Positions 51,415 through 60,136 of a stretch of DNA of 64,000 bases are shown piece after piece (the stretch's first letter is position 1; every line of letters begins with the position of its first letter). The notes under the pieces were generated by a model. It was not told the origin of the DNA. It saw only the letters and a list, made by a program, of their open reading frames with translations, and did no database searches. A program made the position numbers and the translations under genes. This DNA is from Aureococcus anophagefferens (Eukaryota; Sar; Pelagophyceae; Pelagomonadales; Pelagomonadaceae). The stretch is from NCBI RefSeq assembly GCF_000186865.1, contig NW_008705569.1:65211-129210 (forward strand). The letters are read 5' to 3'.

Positions 51415-53151
51415 ATGCGCCTCGCCGTCGTCGTCACGCTCGCGAACGCGCTGTCGAGCACGCGCCGCTGGGACTCGAAGCCCCACCTGTCGCGGGAGCT
51501 CCAGCGCACCCTATCGGACTGCCCGACGGCCGACGAGGCCTGCGAGGTGCTCTACGAGCGCGTCGACGAGGCCAACGAGGTCAACGTCGCCGCGACGCTG
51601 CACCGGGCGTCGCGCGACGGCTGCGGCGGCGGCTCGCGCGCGGCGCTCTTCGTCGCGTGCGCCGAGGCCGCGCCGCGCATGAGGCCGCGGCAGCTCGCCA
51701 ACTCCGCGCGCGCGCTCGCGGTCATGAAGCGGCCCCGGTCCGGCGACGAGGGCGCGCGGCGCGGCGCGCTCGCCGCGGTCTTCGCGGGCATCGCCGGCGA
51801 GCGCGACTGGCGGAGCGGCCACGAGGTCGCGATGGCCGCGTGGGCCTGCGGCTCGAGCGTCGTGGCCGCGCGCGGCGACGAGCCCTTCTTCGACCGCGCG
51901 GGCGCCGCGGCCGTCGCGCTCGCGGGCGCCGCGGCGCCGCGGCTGGACCGCTACGGCCCCAAGGAGGCCGCGGACGTGCTCTGGGGCCTCGGCGCCGCGC
52001 GGCGCGCGCTGCCCTTCGACGGCGACGACGACGCCGGCGGCGCGCTCGCGGCGACGACGGCGCTCCTCGACGCCGTGGCGGACCGCTGCGACGGCCTCCG
52101 GCCGCGCGACGTCGCCGCGTGCGCCTGGGCCTGCGCGCGGCTCGGCGAGGCGGAGTGGCGCGCGCAGGCGTCGTCGCGCGCGGCGCTCCGCGCGCTCGCG
52201 ACGAGGGTCGACGCCGCCTTCCCGCCGCGCGACGCGGCCCAGACCGTCGCGGCCTTCGCGTCGGCGGGCGTCGACGCGCCGGCCGTCGTCGACGCCGCGC
52301 TCGGCGCCGCGGCGCGGGGGACGGCGCGCTGGGCGCTCCGGGACGTCGCGGACGTGCTCTGGGCCGCCGCGCGCCTCGACCGGCCGCCGGCCGCGGACCT
52401 GCTGCGGGCGCTGCTGACCGCCCCCGCCGTGCTCGACGCCGCGCGGCGGCCCGAGCCGAGCCCCGGCGACCGGTCGTCGCTCATCTCCGCGGCGTGGGCG
52501 GCGGCCTGCGTCGCGCACGTCTCGGCCGCGCACGCGGCCGCGGCCGCGGACGCGCTCGCGGCCGTCGCGCCCGCGCTCGCGGCGGACGCCGTCGGCGACG
52601 ACCGCGGCGGCGGCGACGACGCCGTCGGCGCGCGGCCCACGGCGCGGCGCCAGCGGCTCCGGGCCTTCTACCACGCGCGGCTCGCGCTGAGCGCGGCGGG
52701 GGCGTCGACGGACGCCGCGGACGCGGCCGCGCCGCCGGCGCTCGCGGCCGCGGCGCGGCGCGAGTGGCGGCGGCGGCCGTCGGCGCCGTCGGCGCGCCAC
52801 GAGGCCGTCGCGCGCGTCCTNNNNNNNNNNNNNNNNNNNNNNNNNNNNNNNNNNNNNNNNNNNNNNNNNNTCGCTCTGAGGATCCCCGGCGGCGACCCGT
52901 CGAAGCGGCCGCTGGGGCACACGCGGCTCAAGCAGCGGCTCCTGCGGCGCCGGGGCCTCGAGCCCGTGAGCCTGCCCTACTTCGAGTGGGACCGCATCCC
53001 CCACTGGTCGTCCATGGAGCGCCAGCGCTACCTCCAGCGCAAGCTGGAGATCCGGGAGAAGCTCGAGTACGAGGGCGGCGACTCGTCGGCCTTCGCGCCG
53101 CTGCCGGACGGCGACGACGACGGCGAGTCGGACCTCGCGCGGCTGTCCTAA
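51415..53151 (+). CDS. OPR/FASTK-like RNA-binding protein with C-terminal RAP domain (interrupted by gap)
   Basis: From ATG 51415. N-terminal leader (MRLAVVVTLANALSS) then helical repeats with A-D-V-L-W-G-L-G-A-A-R-R, V-A-A-C-A-W-A-C-A-R-L-G and A-D-V-L-W-A-A-A-R-L-D, the pattern of octotricopeptide/RAP proteins that act on organelle RNA. After the 50-N gap the C-terminus GHTRLKQRLLRRRGLEPVSLPYFEW..RQRYLQRKL is the end of a RAP domain. The beginning of RAP lies in the gap. Plastid or mitochondrial RNA maturation or translation is expected. The gap keeps the same frame, but its true length is unknown. Confidence 0.83.
   Translation: MRLAVVVTLANALSSTRRWDSKPHLSRELQRTLSDCPTADEACEVLYERVDEANEVNVAATLHRASRDGCGGGSRAALFVACAEAAPRMRPRQLANSARALAVMKRPRSGDEGARRGALAAVFAGIAGERDWRSGHEVAMAAWACGSSVVAARGDEPFFDRAGAAAVALAGAAAPRLDRYGPKEAADVLWGLGAARRALPFDGDDDAGGALAATTALLDAVADRCDGLRPRDVAACAWACARLGEAEWRAQASSRAALRALATRVDAAFPPRDAAQTVAAFASAGVDAPAVVDAALGAAARGTARWALRDVADVLWAAARLDRPPAADLLRALLTAPAVLDAARRPEPSPGDRSSLISAAWAAACVAHVSAAHAAAAADALAAVAPALAADAVGDDRGGGDDAVGARPTARRQRLRAFYHARLALSAAGASTDAADAAAPPALAAAARREWRRRPSAPSARHEAVARVXXXXXXXXXXXXXXXXXXALRIPGGDPSKRPLGHTRLKQRLLRRRGLEPVSLPYFEWDRIPHWSSMERQRYLQRKLEIREKLEYEGGDSSAFAPLPDGDDDGESDLARLS
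52821..52870. other. Assembly gap of 50 N
   Basis: A run of exactly 50 Ns, a common placeholder for a gap of unknown size, inside the RAP region. Confidence 0.99.
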
Positions 53152-53272
53152 CTCGGCTCCCGGCGCGGCGGCGGGGTGGTGGTCATGTTGCGAATTGCGG
53201 GGCGTGTCTGGAATTTCAATTGGCGTCGGGGGTGCGCGCGGCGCGGGCCCGCCGGGTTCTGCATTGGGGGGC

Positions 53273-54139
53273 TCAGGCGATGGGCGCCGCGGGCTGGTGG
53301 CCGCCGTCGGAGAGGACGAAGGTCTGGACCTCGCCCGCGGCGATCTTCGTGCAGTTGACCGAGACCGCGCCCGGGTGCTTGGGGCAGGTGACGAGGACCT
53401 TGAGCGCCGCGACGAGCATCTTCGCCTCCGTCTCGGAGCGGCACTCGAAGTCGAGCGTGCGGTGGTCGAGAATGAAGGAGAAGGCCTTCTTCACGCGCGC
53501 GAGGTCGTGCTTGCACGTCTTCCGCAGCGTCGGCGTGCCCGCGACGCCCCGGAGCGCCTTCTTCGGCGGCGCGCGCTTCTTCGTGCGCTTGTCGCCCCAC
53601 TTGTCGTCCGGCAGACCCTCGTCGCCCTCCATGGACTGCGGGTCGAGCTCCGTCGCCGCGCGGACCTCGACGATGTCGCGCACGGGCACGAAGTGGTCGG
53701 GCTTGCGGCCCTCGCGCCAGCCCACGGAGCCGCCGTCGGCGGCGAGGTAGAGCGTGCGCTCGCGGACGCGGCCGTCGGAGCCGTGCTTGAGCACGGGGAT
53801 GCCGTTGTTGAGGCGGTGGAGCATCGCGGGCATGTCGACCGTCGTCGACGGGCCGCGCTTCACGCCGTCGCCGACCGTGGAGAAGGACGTCGCCGAGCTC
53901 GCCGTCGTCGTCGTGTCGAGGGCGCTGAGCTCGCTGCGCCCCGTGCCCGAGGGGGCCAGGGCGTCCTCCTGGACGTTCATCTTGCTCACGAGGGCGCTGT
54001 CGAGCGCCGGGAGGGCGCTGTCGCTCGCGAGGAGCGGGTCGTCGTCCTTGGCCTCGCCGTGGCCGCCGCCGCCGACGAGCTTGACGCCGTCGTCCTCCTC
54101 CTCCTGGATCTTGTGCTTCGCCGCGAAAAAGTCCGCCAT
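53273..54139 (-). CDS. PH-domain protein
   Basis: 288 residues from ATG 54139. Disordered acidic N-terminus, then a PH-like domain of roughly residues 105-265: MLHRLNNGIPVLKHGSDGRVRERTLYLAADGGSVGWREG (beta1-3), RDIVEVRAATE, and at the end FSFILDHRTLDFECRSETEAKMLVAALKVL (the last strand and C-terminal helix), as in phospholipase-C-type PH domains. A basic loop (KWGDKRTKKRAPPKK) sits between. Probably a membrane-phosphoinositide-binding adaptor. No enzyme domain. Confidence 0.8.
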   Translation of the reverse strand: MADFFAAKHKIQEEEDDGVKLVGGGGHGEAKDDDPLLASDSALPALDSALVSKMNVQEDALAPSGTGRSELSALDTTTTASSATSFSTVGDGVKRGPSTTVDMPAMLHRLNNGIPVLKHGSDGRVRERTLYLAADGGSVGWREGRKPDHFVPVRDIVEVRAATELDPQSMEGDEGLPDDKWGDKRTKKRAPPKKALRGVAGTPTLRKTCKHDLARVKKAFSFILDHRTLDFECRSETEAKMLVAALKVLVTCPKHPGAVSVNCTKIAAGEVQTFVLSDGGHQPAAPIA

Positions 54140-54274
54140 AGTTGTCGTCCGCGCGCGAGGCAGCCCGCCCGGAATTTATCACCGGGGCCAAGTTGCTGCT
54201 CTCCTAGCCTAGCTGCACGATCATCATCAAGAGGCAGCCCCTCGTCATTCTCATTCGCCAGATTCGTCGACGCC

Positions 54275-55177
54275 ATGATGCGCGCCGCGACCCTCCGCCG
54301 CTCGCTGTCGACGACGGCCAAGACGCTGCGCGTCGTCGTCGTCGACGGCTACGCGCAGAAGAGCCGCGACGAGTTCGTCGCCCGCGGCATGCCCTTCGCC
54401 AGCGGGCTCTACCAGGACATGCTCGTGGCCAACGCGCCGCGCGGCGTGCGCCTCGAGTTCGAGACGATCTTCCCCTGCAGCGACGACTACGTGCCGCCGA
54501 GCGACGACGCGCTCGCGGCCTTCGACGCCGCGGCCTTCACGGGCAGCTCCTACTCCGCGTACGCGCCGGACGTCGACGTGGCGCGGCAGGTCGACCTCAT
54601 GCGGCGGACCTTCGACTGCGGCGTGTCGAGCTTCGGGAGCTGCTGGGGCATCCAGATCGCCGCCGTCGCGCTGGGCGGCCGCGTCGAGCTGTCGCCCAAC
54701 GGCCGCGAGGTCGGCTTCGGCCGCAAGGTCGCCCTGACGCCCGAGGGCCGCGGCCACCCCATGTACGCGGGCAAGAAGTCCTGCTTCCACGCCTTCATGA
54801 GCCACAGCGACGAGGTCTCCGTCGTCCCGCCGGGCGCCGTCGTCACGAGCGGCAACGACCACAGCCGCGTCCAGGCCATGGCCGTGACGCGCAACGGCAC
54901 GGAGTCCTGGTTCGTCCAGTACCACCCCGAGTACGACCTGGCCTACTACGCGTCCCTCATCGCGGGGCGCAAGGAGCGCATGACGGCCATGGGCTTCTTC
55001 CGCTCCGAGGACGACATCGACGCCTACGTCGACGACCTCACCGCGCTCCACGCCGCGGGCCTCGAGGCGCGCAAGGACGTCGCCTGGAAGTACGGCGTCG
55101 ACGAGGACGTCTACGACGCCGACGTCCGCCAGTGCGAGGTCCGCAACTGGCTCAAGTACCGCGCGAGCCTGAAGTAA
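54275..55177 (+). CDS. Class I glutamine amidotransferase-like protein, mitochondrion-type leader
   Basis: 300 residues from ATG 54275. MMRAATLRRSLSTTAK is a typical mitochondrial presequence. GATase fold with nucleophile elbow GSCWGIQ (Cys123) and QYHPEYD (His217, Glu219) supply a complete Cys-His-Glu triad. The stand-alone domain resembles the GMP-synthase-like/gamma-glutamyl-peptidase branch rather than a subunit of a known synthase. Substrate unknown. Single exon, starting 136 bp from the divergent PH gene. Confidence 0.87.
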   Translation: MMRAATLRRSLSTTAKTLRVVVVDGYAQKSRDEFVARGMPFASGLYQDMLVANAPRGVRLEFETIFPCSDDYVPPSDDALAAFDAAAFTGSSYSAYAPDVDVARQVDLMRRTFDCGVSSFGSCWGIQIAAVALGGRVELSPNGREVGFGRKVALTPEGRGHPMYAGKKSCFHAFMSHSDEVSVVPPGAVVTSGNDHSRVQAMAVTRNGTESWFVQYHPEYDLAYYASLIAGRKERMTAMGFFRSEDDIDAYVDDLTALHAAGLEARKDVAWKYGVDEDVYDADVRQCEVRNWLKYRASLK

Positions 55178-55340
55178 TTTTATTTTTGCTGGAGTTATCT
55201 TTGAGCTTGGCAACTTGAAGGCTTGAAGCCGCGGAAACACTCGATCCTGGTTCTCGGCATGTCGCAGGAACCCACGCATTTTGCAGCACAATTCGCAACC
55301 ACACAAGTCGCGCGTCGACACCAAACGAGCAGGTCGCGCG
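55178..55340. other. Intergenic, nothing recognised
   Basis: Relatively A/T-rich; holds the 3' end of the amidotransferase gene. No ORF supported. Confidence 0.5.
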
Positions 55341-55472
55341 CAGCGTCGACGACCAGCAATACCGCAAGCAATCACCTAGCACGACAGCGACCACCAACAG
55401 CGTCGACGACCGGCAACACAACGAGCACTCACCTAGCGTCGACGACCAGCAACACAACAAGCAACCACCATG
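55341..55472 (+). repeat. Three ~39-bp repeats forming the 5' leader of the next gene
   Basis: cagcgtcgacgacc(a/g)gcaa-a-c recurs at 55341, 55398 and (partly) 55437, each ending in tcacctag or ccaccatg. The initiator ATG itself lies in a further partial copy (tgtcgacgaccacgg), so the start codon arose within the repeat. Confidence 0.85.
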
Positions 55473-56429
55473 TCGACGACCACGGCCCTCGTCGCGCTCG
55501 CCGCGCTCGCCGGCGCTGCGGCCCAGACCTGCCCGCTGGCCGACGAGTTCGGGTTCGCGTTCCCCAACGGCGCGGAGGACGCGGACGCGCTCGGCGGCCT
55601 CGTCGTCCGCGGCTTCGACGCGGCGAACGCGGCGGCCTGCGAGTACTGCGGCGTCACGACGCGCCACGAGGCGCCGGGCCTGCCGACCGAGGAGGCGCCG
55701 GGCACCTACTACGGCTACGATTTCAAATGGAACAAGCTCGAAGGCGAGCGGTCCTTCTGGCGCGACGCGGCCAAGGGCTGGAAGCGGTCCGTCGCGTGGT
55801 ACGCGTCGTGCGGCCACGGCTACGAGAGCGACCGCCGCTGGTACGAGTGGTCCGGCGAGTGCGTCATCCCCGACGCGCGCAAGTTCCTCGGTGAGTCCTG
55901 CGCGAGCAAGAGCGACTGCGCGCACGGCTTCACGGACCCCTACGTCGACGTGACATGCGCGCCGACGTCGCCCGACGCGCACGCGCCCGACCTCCGCTGC
56001 GTGCTCGACGAGGAGGCGACGTGGCTCGCGACGCGGTCCCTCGAAAGCACCTGCGAGTGCTTTGGCTTGCTCTACTGCCACTCGGACGACTGCGACGGCA
56101 ACATGTGCGTGCTCAGCACCTACGACATGCAGAAGCACTGCAAGTACGCGGACGACGACGGCTTCACCGACGTGCTCTTCGGGTCCACGCAGTGCTCCAA
56201 CTGCCGCGCGGCCGAGAACCCCTGCCCGTCCTACGACGGCGGCTCGCCCTACGGCCGCCGCCTCGCGGAGGCGTCGCCGCTCGTCCTCGCGCCGGCCCTC
56301 GCGCTGCTCGTCGTCGCCGCCGCGGTCTTCTCGGCCTACGTCTGCCGGACGCGCCCCGTCGACGACGTCGCGCCCGTGAAGATCGGGCTGCCGGCGAGCG
56401 ACCTCGTCCTCCCGGAGGTCGAGGTCTAA
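55470..56429 (+). CDS. Cysteine-rich type I membrane protein, unknown
   Basis: 319 residues. Signal peptide MSTTTALVALAALAGAAAQ, ectodomain with ~20 cysteines (CEYCGVTTRHEAPG, YASCGHGYESDRRWYEW, CECFGLLYCHSDDCDGNMC, CSNCRAAENPC) and one transmembrane helix near the C-terminus (LVLAPALALLVVAAAVFSAYV) with a short cytosolic tail. No known domain. The cysteine spacing implies disulfides and a surface or vacuolar location. Confidence 0.8.
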   Translation: MSTTTALVALAALAGAAAQTCPLADEFGFAFPNGAEDADALGGLVVRGFDAANAAACEYCGVTTRHEAPGLPTEEAPGTYYGYDFKWNKLEGERSFWRDAAKGWKRSVAWYASCGHGYESDRRWYEWSGECVIPDARKFLGESCASKSDCAHGFTDPYVDVTCAPTSPDAHAPDLRCVLDEEATWLATRSLESTCECFGLLYCHSDDCDGNMCVLSTYDMQKHCKYADDDGFTDVLFGSTQCSNCRAAENPCPSYDGGSPYGRRLAEASPLVLAPALALLVVAAAVFSAYVCRTRPVDDVAPVKIGLPASDLVLPEVEV

Positions 56430-56452
56430 ATTTCCTGTGTTCTGTTACGCGG

Positions 56453-57194
56453 CTAGAGCGCGGCGATGATCTGCTTGAGCTTGGACTGCGCGACCTTGAC
56501 CTGGTCCTTGGGCTCCTTGTACTTGAGCTTGCCGTTGCCCGGCTGGAAGTAGATGAAGTTGTTGTCGTAGACGTACTGGTCCGTGAGCTGGAGCGCCGAC
56601 GACAGGTCCTCGCTGAGCTCGATCAGCTCGGGGTCGCCGGCCGCGAGCGCCTCCGCGCGGAGCCAGTTCTTGCTCGCGCCGAGGTTCCACAGCTCCGCGA
56701 TGGGCGACCTGCGCGATCGCGGTCTCCGTCTCGCGCGCGGCGCGACGAGAGGGCGCGGCTCGTTCTGGCGCGGCGCGCAAGCAGGCCGCGGACGGATGTG
56801 CGATCACGGTCTCCGTCTCGCGCGCGGCGCGACGAGAGGGCGCGGCTCGTTCTCTCGGGCGCGGCGCGAAAGGAGGCCGCGGACGCCGCGCGACGTACGT
56901 CTTCAGGACTGTTCGCACGGAATCCCACTTGGCGTCATCGATGTAGCCCGCGAGCGGCTCGAGCTTCACGAGAACCGCCTCGGCGTCCTTCTTCGTGTTC
57001 GAGGCGGCGTGCGCCGGCTGCGAGGCGAGGCCCGCCACCGGCGCAAGCAGCGGCGCGAGGCACACTCGTCGGCGCAATTGTGATTGTGGTGACGCCGGCG
57101 CGATCTTCGCATGCGATGGCTGCGGCGCGAGCGCGTTTGCGGCGCCCGCGAGCGCCAGAAGCAGTGCTACAGAGAGCTGCTGACGGACGGCCAT
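56453..57194 (-). CDS. psbQ: PsbQ-like thylakoid lumen protein of photosystem II
   Basis: Exons 57194-56899 and 56708-56453 give 183 residues. Leader: hydrophobic signal (LSVALLLALAGAANALA), then a basic transit stretch (SQLRRRVCL), then a second hydrophobic segment ending AHAA, the pattern for crossing four plastid membranes and the thylakoid. Mature helix bundle: KLEPLAGYIDDAKWDSVRTVLKT, spliced to SPIAELWNLGASKNWLRAEALA, ending KVAQSKLKQIIAAL. This matches PsbQ/OEE3-like subunits that stabilise the oxygen-evolving complex. Intron 56709-56898 has a canonical GTACGT donor. Confidence 0.87.
56709..56898 (-). other. PsbQ-like gene intron containing a ~57-bp tandem repeat
   Basis: GTACGTCGCG...GCGCAG. 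Inside, two copies about 88 bp apart share ggtctccgtctcgcgcgc, ggcgcgacgagagg and cgcggctcgttct. The repeat covers most of the intron. Confidence 0.8.
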
Positions 57195-58417
57195 CTGACA
57201 CAGATGGACCGGCTGCGGATACCGGGAAAGTGAATAAAGCAGTGCAAACCAAGGGGGTACCACATAGGGATGATGCAAACCAAGGCGGTGAACCCAAAGT
57301 GAATAAGCCGCTCTCGGGCAGCCCGAGCCACAGAATCGCCTGCAAACGCTGAAGTCTTTGCTGATTTCGACAGCAAACGCTCCAACGCTCTCGCCTAAGC
57401 AGAGCTCCATCCTGCGGCGTCGGCTGCGTTCGACGCTAGTGCACGTTTTTGCGAGCGCATTCACGTTCCGTGGCTCCAAATCCGTCCGATGATGTCGCGT
57501 CATCGTCGCGCCGTGCCGTCAGGTGCTGAAGCTGCTGCGGAACGCTGCGGGGCTGCTACGGGCTGCTCTCGAGCCGCGCCGTTGCTGGGGCGGCGCCAGC
57601 TCCGCGCGCAACGAGATGCATTCGTTGCGCGACGCAGCCCTCGAGCCGCGCCGTTGCTACGTCCGTGACGTGACGGCGAGACCTGAGCGCTGCGTCGACG
57701 GGCGGTCGGCGCGACAAGCTGCCGGCTCGACAAGCTTTGGGCGCCGACGTGTGCACAACGCGGCAGCTTGGGCCGCGGCCGCGCGCCGCGCGCTCCGGCG
57801 GACGGCGGCGCGCCACGTCCGCGTCCAGCGGTCTCGCGCGCTCCGCGGCGCGCTCGCGGCACTCGCCGCGGCGGTCGCGGCGCGCGGCCGCGGCGCTTGA
57901 CGCGCGGCGCGGCGCGCAGCGCGCGGTCGCCGCCTGGCGCGCGCGCGCCGTCGGCGGCGAGCGGCGGCGCGCGGCCGCGGGCCGGCGCCGCGCGGCCGCG
58001 GGCCGGCGCCGCGCGGTCCTCGCGCGCGCGGTCGCGCGCGCGGTCGCGCGCGTCGGCGCCGCCGCGGCCGAGCGGGCCGCGGCGCGGCGTCGCCGCGCGG
58101 ACGGCGCGCGCGCAGTCGCCGCCGCCTGGATCTCGGACGAGAGCCTTCGGGCCCGTGGCGGCCGCGGAGCGCGCCGCGCGCTGCGCGCTAGGTCGAACCA
58201 CGGTGCCTTGGGCACCGCATCCGCTTCTGCCCCCGGTCGTACCCTTCGGGCGCGCGCCAGAGGCTCTAAATTACCCTCCTCCCCTTCGCCGCCCCTGCGG
58301 GGCAGCGATTTTTTTTTGGTGCGCCCCCCGGTATCCAACGCAAGCCCACAGATGAGGCTGGTGCTCGTTGATGTTCAACTTGAAGCCGGCGGCTCTGAAA
58401 AAAAAACACAATAAACG
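57195..58417. other. Long GC-rich intergenic region, low-complexity Ala/Arg frames
   Basis: About 1.2 kb. 57195-57480 is AT-richer and has short direct repeats (gcaaaccaag, gtgaataa). 57480-58260 is extremely GC-rich: an 18-bp repeat tcgagccgcgccgttgct at 57571 and 57641, and a tandem GCC-rich unit near 57960-58010. Plus-strand frames there encode Ala/Arg helical filler (RRALRRTAARH, AQRAVAAWRARAV) reminiscent of SFI1-type coiled repeats, but frames break and start with GTG. I do not call a gene. Confidence 0.4.
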
Positions 58418-60016
58418 TTACGCCCCCGGCGCGCAGTCGAGCGTCGTGGACGTCTCGTCGCCCCAGGCGTTCGCGACGCGGAGGATGACGACGTCGTTGG
58501 CGGCGAGCGTGCCGAGGCCGTCCACGGTGACGTCCTGGGGCCGCCAGTGGGGCTTGAAGCTGAACGCGCCGCTCTTGCGCTCGTCGCCGTTGACGCGGAC
58601 CGCGTAGGTCCCGTTCGCGAGGTCGTTCTGCTTGAAGTTGCTGACGGTCTTGAAGGACACCGCGTGGAGGCCGCACGTCGTCTCGTAGACGAGGGGCGCG
58701 TCGTAAAACCGCTCGGCCGAGTAGGACGTCCAGCCGTAGTCGTCGCGGTAGCAGCCCGTCGCGTTCCGGCACAGGTCGCCGGCGACCTTGATCTCCATGG
58801 CGACGTCGCCGTCGTTCTCCACCTCGATGACCCGCACCTCGAACTGGTCGTCGTAGTCGACCGTGTCGGGCCAGTGCAGGCCGAGGAAGTTGCCCGTCGG
58901 CAGCCGGTCGTTGTCGCCGAAGTGGGGCGTCTTGCTCCCGAGGGAGTAGATGAACGTCACCGTCGCGACGCCCTCGGCCTCGTTGAGCCTCAAACAGAGC
59001 AATCTCGAGCTCTTCGCGGACCCCTTCTGGTTGTCGAAGAGGCAGTACTCGTCGTCGCCGAAGTACTCCGCGTTGTGCTGGCCGAGGAAGTAGTTCGACC
59101 CCGCCGTGTGGTTGTGGCCGCGCTCGTCGACGATGTCGAACTTGCCGTGCTCGCCGCCTAAAACCCAGACGACGTCGCCCGTGGCCGCGTCCTCCTTGAC
59201 GATGCCGTTCGTCGACCGAGAAGACACGAACGCGAGCGAGTCCTCCTCGATCAGCTGGACGTGGTTCGGGTCCTCGACGCGGTGCTCCGCGAACTCGGCG
59301 AGCTCGCGGCCCGTGGCCGCGTCGTATTTTTTGATCACGGTGTAGCCGTCGGCCTGCCAGAGCGCGTCGCCGGAGTACGCCCACTGCGCGTCGTGCGCGT
59401 CGTTCTCCCGGCCGTCGCACAGGACCGTCCAGGTGTTCGCCCTCCAGTGCCAGAGCGCGCGCGGGCCCTTGAGGCCCGCCTTCGCCGACAGCGCGACGAG
59501 CAGCGCGCTCGAGTTGTAGGGCTTGATGGCCAGGGGCTTGTAGAGCTCGCGCTCGTCGGCGTCGGACCAGCCCTTTTGGCGCAGGACCTTGCCCAGCGTC
59601 GGCGACAGCGCGACGACCGCGCCCCGGTAGTCCATGACGAGCACGTAGGCCGCCGTCGTCCCGCCGTGGGGGCTCGACCGCGACAGGCCAAAGGCGACGT
59701 AGCCGAGGCTCGCGGCGACGCCGACGACGCCCTCGGCGCGGTTCCGCGTGACGCGCGTGACGATCTCCCGCGGCACGAGGTCGCTGAGCTCGTCGTAGCT
59801 CGACGCGTTCGCGAGGCCCTCGTCGCCGAGGAACTTCTTGATGCCGTCCAGCTCCAGAAAGTCGCCGTAGGTGAGCGTGGCGACGCTCGTGCCCGCGCTG
59901 CTGCCGAGGCGCAGGGCCCCGGGCCCCGCCGCCGGCGCCGAGAGCAGGGCGACGACCGCGGCGCTCACGGCCGCGGACGCGAGGACCCGCGCGACGCCCC
60001 GCGGCTCCACCCGCAT
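58418..60016 (-). CDS. Arylsulfotransferase-family protein (ASST-like), copy 1
   Basis: 532 residues from ATG 60016 (the longer frame starts with GTG). Signal anchor ASAAVSAAVVALLSAP. Beta-propeller motifs of the arylsulfotransferase family: NDAHDAQWAYSGD, EDPNHVQLIEED, STNGIVKEDAATGDVVWVLGG, GQHNAEYFGDDEYCLFDNQ, PTGNFLGLHWPD. The conserved histidines in HDAQW, NHVQ and QHNAEY match the family's catalytic region. Expected to move sulfate between phenolic compounds or act on sulfated glycans in a secretory compartment. Tandem with a paralogue 120 bp upstream. Confidence 0.82.
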   Translation of the reverse strand: MRVEPRGVARVLASAAVSAAVVALLSAPAAGPGALRLGSSAGTSVATLTYGDFLELDGIKKFLGDEGLANASSYDELSDLVPREIVTRVTRNRAEGVVGVAASLGYVAFGLSRSSPHGGTTAAYVLVMDYRGAVVALSPTLGKVLRQKGWSDADERELYKPLAIKPYNSSALLVALSAKAGLKGPRALWHWRANTWTVLCDGRENDAHDAQWAYSGDALWQADGYTVIKKYDAATGRELAEFAEHRVEDPNHVQLIEEDSLAFVSSRSTNGIVKEDAATGDVVWVLGGEHGKFDIVDERGHNHTAGSNYFLGQHNAEYFGDDEYCLFDNQKGSAKSSRLLCLRLNEAEGVATVTFIYSLGSKTPHFGDNDRLPTGNFLGLHWPDTVDYDDQFEVRVIEVENDGDVAMEIKVAGDLCRNATGCYRDDYGWTSYSAERFYDAPLVYETTCGLHAVSFKTVSNFKQNDLANGTYAVRVNGDERKSGAFSFKPHWRPQDVTVDGLGTLAANDVVILRVANAWGDETSTTLDCAPGA

Positions 60017-60136
60017 GGCTGCGCCGCCCGACGGCGCGGGCACAGGCTGCCCCAGTGAAGTCGACAGTCAGCAAAAACGAGCACCGTTCCTTCACCTTGA
60101 AGAAAAGCAAAACAGGTAATTAGGTCCGACGACCCC

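Noticed and set aside
58185..58230. tRNA-like ggtcgaacc segment
   Set aside because: No acceptor or D-stem pairing around it.
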